Source: a virus. Taken from it: 39,302 nucleotides of DNA. Positions 8,615 to 16,946 of this stretch are shown one piece after another. The notes beneath the pieces were generated by a model. The model was not told the DNA's origin and ran no database searches. It saw nothing but the letters and a program-made list of their open reading frames with translations. Location: positions 1 through 39,302 of the IMG/VR virus record IMGVR_UViG_3300038701_002551. One strand, given 5' to 3'. Within the stretch, counting starts at the first letter, position 1, and each line of letters opens with the position of its first letter. The position numbers and the translations under genes were made by a program.

Positions 8615-9145
8615 ATGGCTGATTTATACATATATGAAACTTATGATGGCGGTGATTCGGTCCTTGTCGGAAATGATTTAAAAATGACGAATGGCCTTCA
8701 TAATTTCCCATATTTCGGTTTGTTTGGCGGTAATCCAGAACAAAACACAAAACAAAACCGCCAAACTGGTGAAATTGCCCTTGATTGGTGGGGTAATTCA
8801 TTGCTTGAACCAATAACCCCTTTAAACTGGATCAATTCCAGATTAGAAAAAACCCTTGAAACGATTGCATTAACTTCAGCAAACAGATTTAATTTAATTA
8901 ATACTGTAAAATCAGATTTAAAATTTTTAAAAGAATTTGTTACAATTGAAGTTGATGTTAGATATACAGGGGTTGATGAAGTTTTAATTCAAATAAAACT
9001 GATTGAACCAGAAACATTAACAGAAAATATTTATATTTTTATATGGAATTCCACAGAGCAAGAATTAAAATCTGAATTTATTATTCCAGATGATCAATCA
9101 GGCACAGGAATTGCATTAAACACAATTTTAAATTTTCCATTATGA
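8615..9145 (+). CDS. baseplate wedge-type protein (Mu gp46-like)
   Basis: 176 residues. It shows the gp46-family pattern: a glycine-rich start (DGGDSVLVGNDLKM), the motif GEIALDWWGNSL (about 52-63), SRLEKTLETIALTSANRFNLINTVKSDL in the middle and a beta-rich end. In Mu-like phages gp46 is a small baseplate wedge component preceding the gp47 baseplate J protein. Here two extra genes separate it from the gp47-like gene. It starts 3 bases after the tape measure stop. Confidence 0.72.
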   Translation: MADLYIYETYDGGDSVLVGNDLKMTNGLHNFPYFGLFGGNPEQNTKQNRQTGEIALDWWGNSLLEPITPLNWINSRLEKTLETIALTSANRFNLINTVKSDLKFLKEFVTIEVDVRYTGVDEVLIQIKLIEPETLTENIYIFIWNSTEQELKSEFIIPDDQSGTGIALNTILNFPL

Positions 9146-9756
9146 GCATAATTACTTGGGATGATAAAGAAAAGGTAAGGAATACAGACGGCATACCTAG
9201 AAAACAGCAAATTACAGCTGAAGATATTAATGATATGAAGGGTGCAATAAATAATTTATGGGATAATTCATATCCGGCATCAATTTCAGAATCAACAACA
9301 TTAACCGTTGAAGATTCTGGTCAGGTTTTTATAACAGATATTAACGGCACGTTACTACAAAATGATTCAGCAAATATTATTGATTCAACAAAAAACGGTG
9401 TTCAATCTGGATTTGGTAATTATGATGTATCTGGTTCATTTTTTGATATTTCAGCAATTACAAAACCATGCCAAATTTTTATTAATCATTCTTTTACACC
9501 AGCTGGTAATGCAGATAGTGGTGTTGCGTATGCGTTTTTTAGTGATAAATCAAATATACCATCATCATTTGTTAAGGTAGAACAAAACGGTTTTAATAGA
9601 ACTAGAAATTCATTTGATAATGGGGGTACTAAAATGATACATTATGATCCAAATGTTCAGCCATTGGAAGCGATACAGATTTACGCATTATCACAAGCAA
9701 CAGAATCTGTTACTTTAAAATATTTCACAATATTTATTAATACTTTAAAACAATGA
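9142..9756 (+). CDS. putative virion/baseplate-associated protein
   Basis: 204 residues, not recognised. The start overlaps the previous stop by 4 bases (ATGA), and the stop overlaps the next start in the same way. The N-terminal 35 residues (ITAEDINDMKGAINNLWDNS) look like a short helical attachment segment. The rest is predominantly beta-strand (ISESTTLTVEDSGQVFI, FINHSFTPAGNADSGVAYAFF), resembling a capping or receptor-binding domain of tail-associated proteins. Its position inside the baseplate operon suggests a structural role; the exact function is unknown. Confidence 0.6.
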   Translation: MSIITWDDKEKVRNTDGIPRKQQITAEDINDMKGAINNLWDNSYPASISESTTLTVEDSGQVFITDINGTLLQNDSANIIDSTKNGVQSGFGNYDVSGSFFDISAITKPCQIFINHSFTPAGNADSGVAYAFFSDKSNIPSSFVKVEQNGFNRTRNSFDNGGTKMIHYDPNVQPLEAIQIYALSQATESVTLKYFTIFINTLKQ

Positions 9757-10313
9757 TACAGGAATTCAATATTACAACTGAAATTGATATGATTCTTCTT
9801 TTTGAGGAATTAAAATCATTAAGTTTTTATGCCTTATTCGATAAAGATCGTAAATTTAAAACTAAAGCTGATAAAATTACTATTTTTTTTACTGAAGATT
9901 TAAATCAAGATCAACAAGATGAACTTTTTTTATTAATACAGAATCATCAAGTAAATTATCTTGATCACGAAAAACAGAAAATGCACATTGAAATTGACGC
10001 AAGAACAGCAGAATTAATTTCAAATGGTTATATTTACAAAGAAAAAGCATTTTCATTATCACCAAACGCCCAGACTAATATATTAGCATTGTATTCAACA
10101 AAGGATGAACCGGAAATGATTTATCCAATAAGATATAATACAATTGATGATACAGATTCTTATGATTTGGTTGATGCTGCTGATGTAAAAGGGATGTATT
10201 TAACAGCTTTAGCATTTAAAAAAGGCTTTATTGATAGTGGTACAGCTTTAAAAGATTCAGTTAGGGCAGCAAGTACACCTGAAGAATTAACGGCAATTAA
10301 AGACAATAGATAA
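9753..10313 (+). CDS. DUF4376-like tail-associated protein
   Basis: 186 residues. The C-terminal part (about 88-186) reads ARTAELISNGYIYKEKAFSLS..AQTN..AL, then YPIRYNTIDDTDSYDLVDAADVKGMYLTA and a final RAASTPEELTAIKDNR. This resembles DUF4376-type modules found at the ends of phage tail fibre and tail assembly proteins. The N-terminal 85 residues are a separate alpha/beta unit. It is translationally coupled to both neighbours (4-base overlap upstream, 1-base TAATG overlap downstream). A tail fibre connector or assembly role is plausible. Confidence 0.6.
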   Translation: MIQEFNITTEIDMILLFEELKSLSFYALFDKDRKFKTKADKITIFFTEDLNQDQQDELFLLIQNHQVNYLDHEKQKMHIEIDARTAELISNGYIYKEKAFSLSPNAQTNILALYSTKDEPEMIYPIRYNTIDDTDSYDLVDAADVKGMYLTALAFKKGFIDSGTALKDSVRAASTPEELTAIKDNR

Positions 10314-11473
10314 TGATTGAAATTCCAACAACGCAAGAACTTTATGTTCAAATTAAATCAGAATTAGAAACTGAATTTAATATTACAATACCAGATGTTG
10401 GGCCTAATTATCTAAGGACACAAGCACAAGTTCTTGCAGCTGAATTACGCCTTTATTATCTTTATGCTGGAAAAGTACAGAAAAATATTTTTGCTGATAC
10501 TGCTGATCCTGAATCAATGGGTGGTACTTTAGAGCGTTTCGGGCGTGTAAAATTGGGCCGTGATCCATTCAAAGCAACAGCGGGTAAATATTTATGTGTT
10601 GTAACTGGTGATGCTGGTGCAGTTATTCCAGCAAATACAGTATTTAAATCAGATGATGATACACAAAGCCCAAATAAATTATATGTTTTAGATTCTGCAT
10701 ATACAATGCCGGGTGTCAGTGGTCAAATTTTATTACGCGCTTTAGAATCTGGACTTGATTCACAATTATCTGTTTCAGATACACTTTCATCAACTGCACC
10801 AATACCGCAAGTTGATACCACAGCAACAGTTCAATCAGAAGATACAGAACCAATTGCAGCAGAATCAGTTGAAGAATACCGTGAAAAGGTAATTGAAGCA
10901 TTTAGACTTGAACCACAAGGTGGGGCACAAGCTGATTATGTTTTATGGTCGAATGAAGTACAAGGTGTTGCCGAAAGTTACCCATACACAAGCGGCGGTA
11001 ATACAAATGAAGTTGATTTATACATTGAAGCAACAGAAATTGATTCAACAGATGGAAAAGGTACACCATCTGCACAGTTAATTACAGATGTTCAATCATC
11101 AATTGAGGACCCAACACCAGAACGCCCATCAAGAAAACCAATTTCAACAATAGTTAATTATTTACCAATAACCCCGCTTGATATTATTATTACAATTTCA
11201 AATTATATTGATTTAACACCAGCAAAAGAAACATTAATACAAAATGCGTTGAAAAATTATTTTTCAGAAATACGGCCTTTTTTATCTGGTGTTGATGTTG
11301 TAGGTGAAAAGATTGATACAGTAACATTAAATAATATTTCATCTGTTGTTTTGGATGCAGTGCCGGGTTCAATATTTGATACGCCACAACTTGATGTTGA
11401 TGGTAATATTGTACCATCTTATCAGTTTGAAGATGGTGATATTCCATTTTTAAATCCTATTATTTATATTTAA
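10313..11473 (+). CDS. baseplate J-like protein (Mu gp47 / XkdT-type)
   Basis: 386 residues. It carries the hallmarks of baseplate J proteins: an N-terminal helix pair with LRTQAQVLAAELRLYYLYAG and the phrase ADPESMGGTLERFGRVKLG. The domain AGAVIPANTVFKSDDD follows, then SVEEYREKVIEAFRLEPQGG and a C-terminal LTPAKETLIQNALKNYFSEIRP..GVDVV. These proteins form the wedge that links the hub to the fibres and triggers sheath contraction. It is followed without a gap (TAATG) by the gp48-like gene, as in Mu. Confidence 0.9.
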   Translation: MIEIPTTQELYVQIKSELETEFNITIPDVGPNYLRTQAQVLAAELRLYYLYAGKVQKNIFADTADPESMGGTLERFGRVKLGRDPFKATAGKYLCVVTGDAGAVIPANTVFKSDDDTQSPNKLYVLDSAYTMPGVSGQILLRALESGLDSQLSVSDTLSSTAPIPQVDTTATVQSEDTEPIAAESVEEYREKVIEAFRLEPQGGAQADYVLWSNEVQGVAESYPYTSGGNTNEVDLYIEATEIDSTDGKGTPSAQLITDVQSSIEDPTPERPSRKPISTIVNYLPITPLDIIITISNYIDLTPAKETLIQNALKNYFSEIRPFLSGVDVVGEKIDTVTLNNISSVVLDAVPGSIFDTPQLDVDGNIVPSYQFEDGDIPFLNPIIYI

Positions 11474-12183
11474 TGAGTACGAAAAATAAAATAATTAAAT
11501 TAACTAAACAGTTATTCCCAGAAGGCCGCGCATTAAGGATTGTTAAAGATGGAAATAATGAAAAGCGTGAAACAGCCCTTGCAGAAATTAAATCACAGGG
11601 TGTTGATTCAGCATATAGTATTTTATATTCGATCCTTCCAGATAATGATTTTTTTACAGAAGATGATGCCACAAAATGGGAACGCCGATTAGGCATGATA
11701 GTACAAAATTCATCTGTACCTTTAGCTGATAGAAAAGCCGCAATTTTAAGAAAATACAATCACCCGGGAACAATTTTAGCCCGGCAATCATACGATTATT
11801 TACAGGATCAATTAAATTTGGCCGGTTTTACAAATGTTGTAATTTATGAAAATATACCCCGTTTACCGCCTTCATTTTATTGTGGTATTCAAGCAACCGG
11901 TATTGCTGAACTTGGTGGTGATTGCCAATTTTCACCATTAATTGAACATGGTCAAATTGATAATGGTTCTGTTTTCGGTAATATGATTGCAAATCATATT
12001 GATGAAATAAAAGATTATTATTTTGATATAGGTGATAATCTAAGTGCATTATTTTATGTTTCAGGAACACCAAATGGAACTTTTATTGATATTTCAGCAA
12101 GTAGAAAAGAAGAATTCAGACAATTAATAATGAAATTAAAACCAGCAAATACAGTTGGTGTTTTATTTGTAAATTACGTTTAA
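11473..12183 (+). CDS. baseplate protein, Mu gp48 / YmfQ (DUF2313)-like
   Basis: 236 residues. It contains ILPDNDFFTEDDATKWERRLGM (about 54-75) followed by LADRKAAILRKYNHPG, the conserved segment of the YmfQ/gp48 family. An asparagine- and glycine-rich region and a beta-rich C-terminus (about 130-236) follow; the latter may contact fibres. Immediate coupling to the baseplate J gene matches the Mu gp47-gp48 order. Confidence 0.8.
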   Translation: MSTKNKIIKLTKQLFPEGRALRIVKDGNNEKRETALAEIKSQGVDSAYSILYSILPDNDFFTEDDATKWERRLGMIVQNSSVPLADRKAAILRKYNHPGTILARQSYDYLQDQLNLAGFTNVVIYENIPRLPPSFYCGIQATGIAELGGDCQFSPLIEHGQIDNGSVFGNMIANHIDEIKDYYFDIGDNLSALFYVSGTPNGTFIDISASRKEEFRQLIMKLKPANTVGVLFVNYV

Positions 12184-12195
12184 AAAAAAAAAGAT

Positions 12196-12816
12196 ATGGC
12201 AAGAAGTATTACACAATTGCAAAACACTATACCACCGGGGCCAAATTACCAATATGGTGATATTAGAGATAGAGCCGGTGCAACATCTGGTACGCCGGTT
12301 GATCGTGAAGGGTTTGCAGATCAATTTCAATTCTGGAATCGTTTAATGGATGTTGTAGATATACCATTCAATGGCTTACCAGATAATGATGCACCTTTTC
12401 CACTTGGTGATGGCCGGCAATTTTCAGAAGCTGTTGCAAAATATGTTGACAATAATTATCGTGAATTAATTTTAAAATTATCACAAACCGGAACAAGTAA
12501 CCCCGGTTATGTTCAAGTAAAAAATAATATTTTAGATCCTTTAGGTAATCCAATGATACCTGTACCAGTAAGAACAAACCCCGGTTTATATTACTTAGAA
12601 TTTGACCCCGTAATTGGTAAAGATTATATGCTTATTGTTTCACAGGGCACATTGTCAGATACCACAAATGACATTGTAATGACTGCAAAATTGGCAGAAG
12701 GTGATTTAATAAGAATAAATACAACATTATCTGGGCTTGCATCAGATGGGGTTCTTGATCATGTAATTATTTTGCGTGAAGTAGATACACAATATTATGG
12801 TTTAGGTGATTATTAA
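12196..12816 (+). CDS. putative tail fibre or fibre-adaptor protein
   Basis: 206 residues. The N-terminus contains GATSGTPVDREGFADQFQFWNRLMDVVDIPFNGLPDN, then FSEAVAKYVDNNYRELI. The C-terminal half is beta-rich. The glycine-, proline- and asparagine-rich N-terminus and the position after the gp48-like gene, where Mu encodes its fibre, suggest an adaptor or short tail fibre. It is much shorter than a typical fibre and has no recognisable repeats, so the role is tentative. An A-rich leader precedes the start. Confidence 0.55.
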   Translation: MARSITQLQNTIPPGPNYQYGDIRDRAGATSGTPVDREGFADQFQFWNRLMDVVDIPFNGLPDNDAPFPLGDGRQFSEAVAKYVDNNYRELILKLSQTGTSNPGYVQVKNNILDPLGNPMIPVPVRTNPGLYYLEFDPVIGKDYMLIVSQGTLSDTTNDIVMTAKLAEGDLIRINTTLSGLASDGVLDHVIILREVDTQYYGLGDY

Positions 12817-12825
12817 AAAAATAAT

Positions 12826-13560
12826 ATGGCAGTTCTTGATGTAAATACTGATGCTTTGGTTTCATTCACAAATACCCTTGAAAAACTATCTGAAAACGAC
12901 GTTCCAAGGGTTGTTGCTAAAACATTAAATTCTGCTGCATTAGATGTGAAGCAAAAAACAATGCCAGCTTCAGCCAGAAGAACTTTCACCAATAGATCAA
13001 AAAACTTTTTTAAATCACATTCACAAGTTGAATTTGCAAAAAGAAGTTCAAATATCAATAATATAAAATCAACTGTTGGTTTTACTGATAAGAAGATTCC
13101 AACCAGCCAAAATAAATTTGCAGTAAAAGAACTTGAACAACAAGAATACGGGGGATCAATTAAAAAGCGGTCCTTTATTCCTTTAAATCGTTCACGTGTT
13201 GGCGGTTCTTATAATAGAAATGTTGCCAAACGTAACAGATTAGGTAATATTAAATTTGTGAAAGCCAGACAAGCACAAGGGGTAAATGAAGGGCAAAGAT
13301 TTATTAAATCTGTTATGCACGCGGGCCGCGGTGGTCATGTTTTGAGTGAAAAAGGTATTTTATTCAGGGTGAATTCTGTTAGAAGAACAAAAGGCGGTGC
13401 ATTAAAATTAACGGCTTTATATAGTTTCAAGAAAAGCCGTACAGTGCGGGTTCATAACACTAATTTTATGCGGTATGCATCAGAAAGATCATCTGAAAAG
13501 CTTGATGATCTTTTTATAAAAGAAGCAAAAAAACAAATCGAATTTAGAACAATTTCATAA
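12826..13560 (+). CDS. putative tail completion / minor tail protein
   Basis: 244 residues, basic. The N-terminal part reads VSFTNTLEKLSENDVPRVVAKTLNSAALDVKQKTMPASARRTF. This resembles minor tail protein Z / gp10-like neck proteins, which begin with a helix ending in an ALN..A motif. A beta-rich middle and a C-terminal helix (RYASERSSEKLDDLFIKEAKKQI) follow. Its position before the gpN-like gene is not the usual neck position, so a structural tail role is more certain than the family. It overlaps the next start by one base. Confidence 0.45.
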   Translation: MAVLDVNTDALVSFTNTLEKLSENDVPRVVAKTLNSAALDVKQKTMPASARRTFTNRSKNFFKSHSQVEFAKRSSNINNIKSTVGFTDKKIPTSQNKFAVKELEQQEYGGSIKKRSFIPLNRSRVGGSYNRNVAKRNRLGNIKFVKARQAQGVNEGQRFIKSVMHAGRGGHVLSEKGILFRVNSVRRTKGGALKLTALYSFKKSRTVRVHNTNFMRYASERSSEKLDDLFIKEAKKQIEFRTIS

Positions 13561-14786
13561 TGAGTTGGGTAGAAAAAGTACAAAATCAGATTAGTATTCA
13601 AACCGGTGATGGTAAAGTATATCAACCGCTTTATTCATTTTATACAAAAAGCATTGAATTTAATTTTACTGAATGGAATTTTCCAAATATTACAGGTTCT
13701 AAAGTTGACCGATATTTAAGAAAAGGTAACAGATTTGATATGAATATTATATTTCAGGGTGATGATCATCTTGATTTGGCTGCTGAATTTTTAGATAGTG
13801 CGGAAAATATAAATCCTTGGGTATTAAGACACCCTTTTTATGATGATTTTACAGTTCAGCCAACAAATCTAAGCCATGATACAAGCGGTTTAAATACATC
13901 TGTTATTACAGGCCAGCTAATAGAAACATTAACTGAAGATTTCCCACAATCAAAAGATCAACCGCAAGGTGAAGCAGATGATTACGGTGCAGATCATTCA
14001 GATGCATCAGATGCGATTTTTGCAGAATCAGATTTTGCATCAGCTGATCAGCAATTATTGGAACAAAATTTAAATGAAACATTTGATGATGTAAAAGATA
14101 AAATTACAATTCAAGAAGCCCTTGATGAATATTTCAATTATTTTAATGAAGCATCAAATGCAGTAATAAATGCAACTTCAGCCCCGCTTGAAGCGATTCA
14201 AACCGCAAGAAATGTTTATACATATCCGGCGTTATTGGCCCAATCTGTAAAACAAAGAATGGGAATGTTGATAAATCAATTTCAAACGGTTGTATCAGAG
14301 GTTGTTAATTTAGTAACACCAAATGAAAAAAAGATTGTTGAAAATAATGCTGGTTTAACCATTCAGGCAATGTTTATTGCTGCAATAAATCCTTTAAATG
14401 ATACAGATTATGAAAATGTAAATGATGTTTTTGATATTCAAGATTTACTTGTGAATACTTTTAACCAGTATATTCAAATAATTGATAGTTTGCAAACTGA
14501 TACAAATGATGAACCAGATTCATATTTGCCAGATTTTGAATCAATAAAAGCACTTGTTGGTGGTGTAACTTTTGTTGTTGCTAATTTAGCACAAGTAGCA
14601 CTTCAGGCCCAGCAACAAAGAATTGTTACATTGAAAAAAGATACTAATGTGATTGAACTTACACATAGATTTTACGGCCTTGATCCAGAAGATTTAAACC
14701 TTGATAAATTTATTGCACAAAATAACATTGGATTAAATGAACTTTTAGGGCTGGAAAAAGGCAGAAGAATTGTATATTACATTTAA
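13560..14786 (+). CDS. Mu gpN-like tail/DNA circularisation protein with LysM-like end
   Basis: 408 residues. The N-terminal about 100 residues (YKGRNRFDMNI-like region, ENINPWVLRHPFYDDFTVQPTNLSHD) fit the DNA circularisation N domain of Mu gpN. An acidic linker (about 120-165) and a helical middle follow. The final 55 residues (KKDTNVIELTHRFYGLDPEDL...LLGLEKGRRIVYYI) resemble a LysM-type peptidoglycan-binding module. Mu gpN is a baseplate hub-region protein. The following two genes are gpP-like and gp45-like, reproducing the N-P-45 order of Mu. Confidence 0.8.
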   Translation: MSWVEKVQNQISIQTGDGKVYQPLYSFYTKSIEFNFTEWNFPNITGSKVDRYLRKGNRFDMNIIFQGDDHLDLAAEFLDSAENINPWVLRHPFYDDFTVQPTNLSHDTSGLNTSVITGQLIETLTEDFPQSKDQPQGEADDYGADHSDASDAIFAESDFASADQQLLEQNLNETFDDVKDKITIQEALDEYFNYFNEASNAVINATSAPLEAIQTARNVYTYPALLAQSVKQRMGMLINQFQTVVSEVVNLVTPNEKKIVENNAGLTIQAMFIAAINPLNDTDYENVNDVFDIQDLLVNTFNQYIQIIDSLQTDTNDEPDSYLPDFESIKALVGGVTFVVANLAQVALQAQQQRIVTLKKDTNVIELTHRFYGLDPEDLNLDKFIAQNNIGLNELLGLEKGRRIVYYI

Positions 14787-14788
14787 TT

Positions 14789-15880
14789 ATGGAATTAAAA
14801 ATATCAGATAGATATGACAACAGGGTGATAAAATACTTTAATGAAGTAAATGTTCAATTAAAGCATGATGCGGTTGCAAGTACATTTGCTTTTGTGTTTA
14901 ATTTTAACCCTAATAACCCGGATCATAAAGAATTATCATGTGTTTCACATTATCATGATGTTGAAATATTTCATAATGGTAAAAAACTTATTACTGGAAT
15001 TTTACTTTCACAATCATTTAAACAAAATGCAAAAGGAATTGAAACCCAGTTTTCAGGATATTCAACATCTGGCCAGCTTGAAGATTGCCAGATACCACCG
15101 AACATTTACCCATTACAATCAAATGGTTTAAGTTTAAAAAACATTGCATCAAAAATTGGAAATGCTTTTAAACCAAAAATTGGTGTAATTGTTGATGAAT
15201 TAACTGCATCATCTGCTTCAGGATCATTTAAAACTTCAGCACCAGAAGCAACAACAACATGTAAAAGCTATTTACAAAAGCTTGCAACACAAAAAGATAT
15301 TATACTTTCAAATGATCCATCTGGAAAATTACTTTTAACAAAATCAAATACCAACGGGAAGCCAATTTTAGATATTGATCTTACTGATCCGAAAAAATCA
15401 ATTCCTGTTGTTCAGGCTGAAATGCTTTTTCCGGGGCAACCGATACATTCACACATTACGGCAATGCGTCAAGCTGGTATTGATAGTAAAAATGCGGGCC
15501 AGCAAACGTTAAGAAATCCTTATGTTATCGGTTCTGTACATAGGCCAAAAGTAATTTCACAAAGTTCAGGTGATGATAATTCAACTTATGATACAGTACG
15601 GCGTGCATTAGGTGATGAAATCAGAAACATTAAAGTGAAGTTAAAATTGGATAGATGGACCATTGATAATAAATTAATTTTTCCAAATAACACAATAAGA
15701 ATACATGCACCGGGCATTTATATCTGGTACCCATCAATATTTTTTATTGAATCAGTTTCATATTTAGGAAATGAAAAACAGCAATCAACAGAATTAATTT
15801 GTACACTTCCAGAAGCATATAATGATGAAAGAAATATTGTCAATATTTTTAGAGATATAAACATTCACCCGAGGGTTTAA
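14789..15880 (+). CDS. baseplate hub protein (Mu gpP / late control D-like)
   Basis: 363 residues. It begins with a beta-barrel-like region (VNVQLKHDAVASTFAFVFN, VEIFHNGKKLITGILLS, FSGYSTSGQLEDCQIPP), then SLKNIASKIGNAFKPKIGVIV and YLQKLATQKDIILSNDPSGKLLLTK. This is the architecture of Mu gpP / T4 gp27-type hub proteins. The trimeric hub connects the tube to the spike, whose gene follows 6 bases later. The start lies 2 bases after the gpN-like stop. Confidence 0.85.
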   Translation: MELKISDRYDNRVIKYFNEVNVQLKHDAVASTFAFVFNFNPNNPDHKELSCVSHYHDVEIFHNGKKLITGILLSQSFKQNAKGIETQFSGYSTSGQLEDCQIPPNIYPLQSNGLSLKNIASKIGNAFKPKIGVIVDELTASSASGSFKTSAPEATTTCKSYLQKLATQKDIILSNDPSGKLLLTKSNTNGKPILDIDLTDPKKSIPVVQAEMLFPGQPIHSHITAMRQAGIDSKNAGQQTLRNPYVIGSVHRPKVISQSSGDDNSTYDTVRRALGDEIRNIKVKLKLDRWTIDNKLIFPNNTIRIHAPGIYIWYPSIFFIESVSYLGNEKQQSTELICTLPEAYNDERNIVNIFRDINIHPRV

Positions 15881-15886
15881 ATTAAA

Positions 15887-16411
15887 ATGAAAGTAATAAA
15901 AGTTTTATCATCAAAGGTTGGCGAAGGTGGCCGGCGTTTCATCAAGTTTTTAAGCATGGGTTCAGATGATACCCGTGAAAATGTACTTGCAGCACCTTTT
16001 GGTGATGATTCAAACCCGCCAAAAGATTTCAAAGCTATTTATACACGTACATCAGTTGATGGTGAAGATGTTGTTGTTGGTATTATTAATGAAAACGCAA
16101 TTGCGGAACCCGGCGAAAAAAGACTTTATTCAACAAATGATGATGGTGATGAACAATTTTATCTTTATTTAAGAAAAAATGGCACAATTGAAATTGGCGG
16201 TGATCAAGGTAATGCAGTGAGGTATCAAGAGTTGCAGCAGCAATTTGATGAATTAAACAATAAATTTAATGATTTGGTAACTGCATTTAATACACATCAA
16301 CATACTGGCAACATGGGGGCACCAACGGCACCATTACCCGGGTTTATTCCTTCACAACCATCAAGTGCAGATATTACACAATGTAAAATTGATGAAATAA
16401 AAACAATTTAA
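15887..16411 (+). CDS. baseplate spike protein (Mu gp45-like)
   Basis: 174 residues. It contains FGDDSNPPKDFKAIYTRTSVDGEDVVVGIIN and GEKRLYSTNDDGDEQFYLYLRKNGTIEIGG, typical of gp45/gpV spikes with an OB-fold followed by a beta-helix. NAVRYQELQQQFDELNNKF is a helical linker. The segment HQHTGNMGAPTAPLPG (about 143-158) carries the HxH pair that binds iron at spike tips in this family. The spike pierces the outer membrane on contraction. Confidence 0.88.
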   Translation: MKVIKVLSSKVGEGGRRFIKFLSMGSDDTRENVLAAPFGDDSNPPKDFKAIYTRTSVDGEDVVVGIINENAIAEPGEKRLYSTNDDGDEQFYLYLRKNGTIEIGGDQGNAVRYQELQQQFDELNNKFNDLVTAFNTHQHTGNMGAPTAPLPGFIPSQPSSADITQCKIDEIKTI

Positions 16412-16412
16412 A

Positions 16413-16619
16413 ATGGCTTTAGACCCGCAAGAATTAGCAAATGATATATTAAATGACCCTTTAATTATGGGTGATGTGCCGCCCGTGGCACAGCAAAAAA
16501 TGGTTGAAATATGGACACGTTTAAGTGTTCATATAACCGAGCAAATAAAACGGGGTATTATTGATGATGTTCAGGTTGATCAGTTCGGAAATCAACAAAA
16601 TATTTCATCTGTTAAATAA
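16413..16619 (+). CDS. small hypothetical protein
   Basis: 68 residues, not recognised. Acidic helical protein (DPQELANDILNDPLIMGDVPPVAQQKMVEIWTRLSVHITEQIKRG). The start is one base after the spike stop, so it is translated with the baseplate genes. Its size and position at the boundary between tail and head genes suggest a minor virion or assembly factor, but no motif supports a specific role. Confidence 0.6.
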   Translation: MALDPQELANDILNDPLIMGDVPPVAQQKMVEIWTRLSVHITEQIKRGIIDDVQVDQFGNQQNISSVK

Positions 16620-16640
16620 TTTTTAAGTAATTTTACAACT

Positions 16641-16946
16641 ATGAGTGATAAAATAGAATATTGCACACTTGATTTAAATCTAAGTATTTGTTCAAATGCA
16701 CGTGATGTAATCGCAAAAATTGATGCGGTAATATCTGAATTATTAGTTACTGCATTGCCTAGTGTTCAAAATGGACAATATGCAGAATATGAAATTGATA
16801 CGGGCCAAACAAAACAGAAAGTAAAATATAATGATCCATCAGAAGTTGTAAATACTATTTCTTTGTACAGGAAATTAAGAAAGCAATATGAAAATGATAT
16901 TATACCAAGGCGGGTTTCTTTGGTTGATTCAAAATCAATAAGATAA
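16641..16946 (+). CDS. head-tail joining protein, gpW-like
   Basis: 101 residues. The segment from about 30 to 95 has a helix (VIAKIDAVISELLVTALPSVQNG), a two-strand hairpin (YAEYEIDTGQTKQKVKYNDPSEV) and a second helix ending LRKQYENDIIPRR. This fits the gpW fold, and the gene lies directly before the portal gene as W lies before B in lambda. It is longer than lambda gpW (68 residues) because of an N-terminal extension. The role would be to seal DNA-filled heads before tail attachment. The stop overlaps the portal start by one base (TAATG). Confidence 0.6.
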   Translation: MSDKIEYCTLDLNLSICSNARDVIAKIDAVISELLVTALPSVQNGQYAEYEIDTGQTKQKVKYNDPSEVVNTISLYRKLRKQYENDIIPRRVSLVDSKSIR

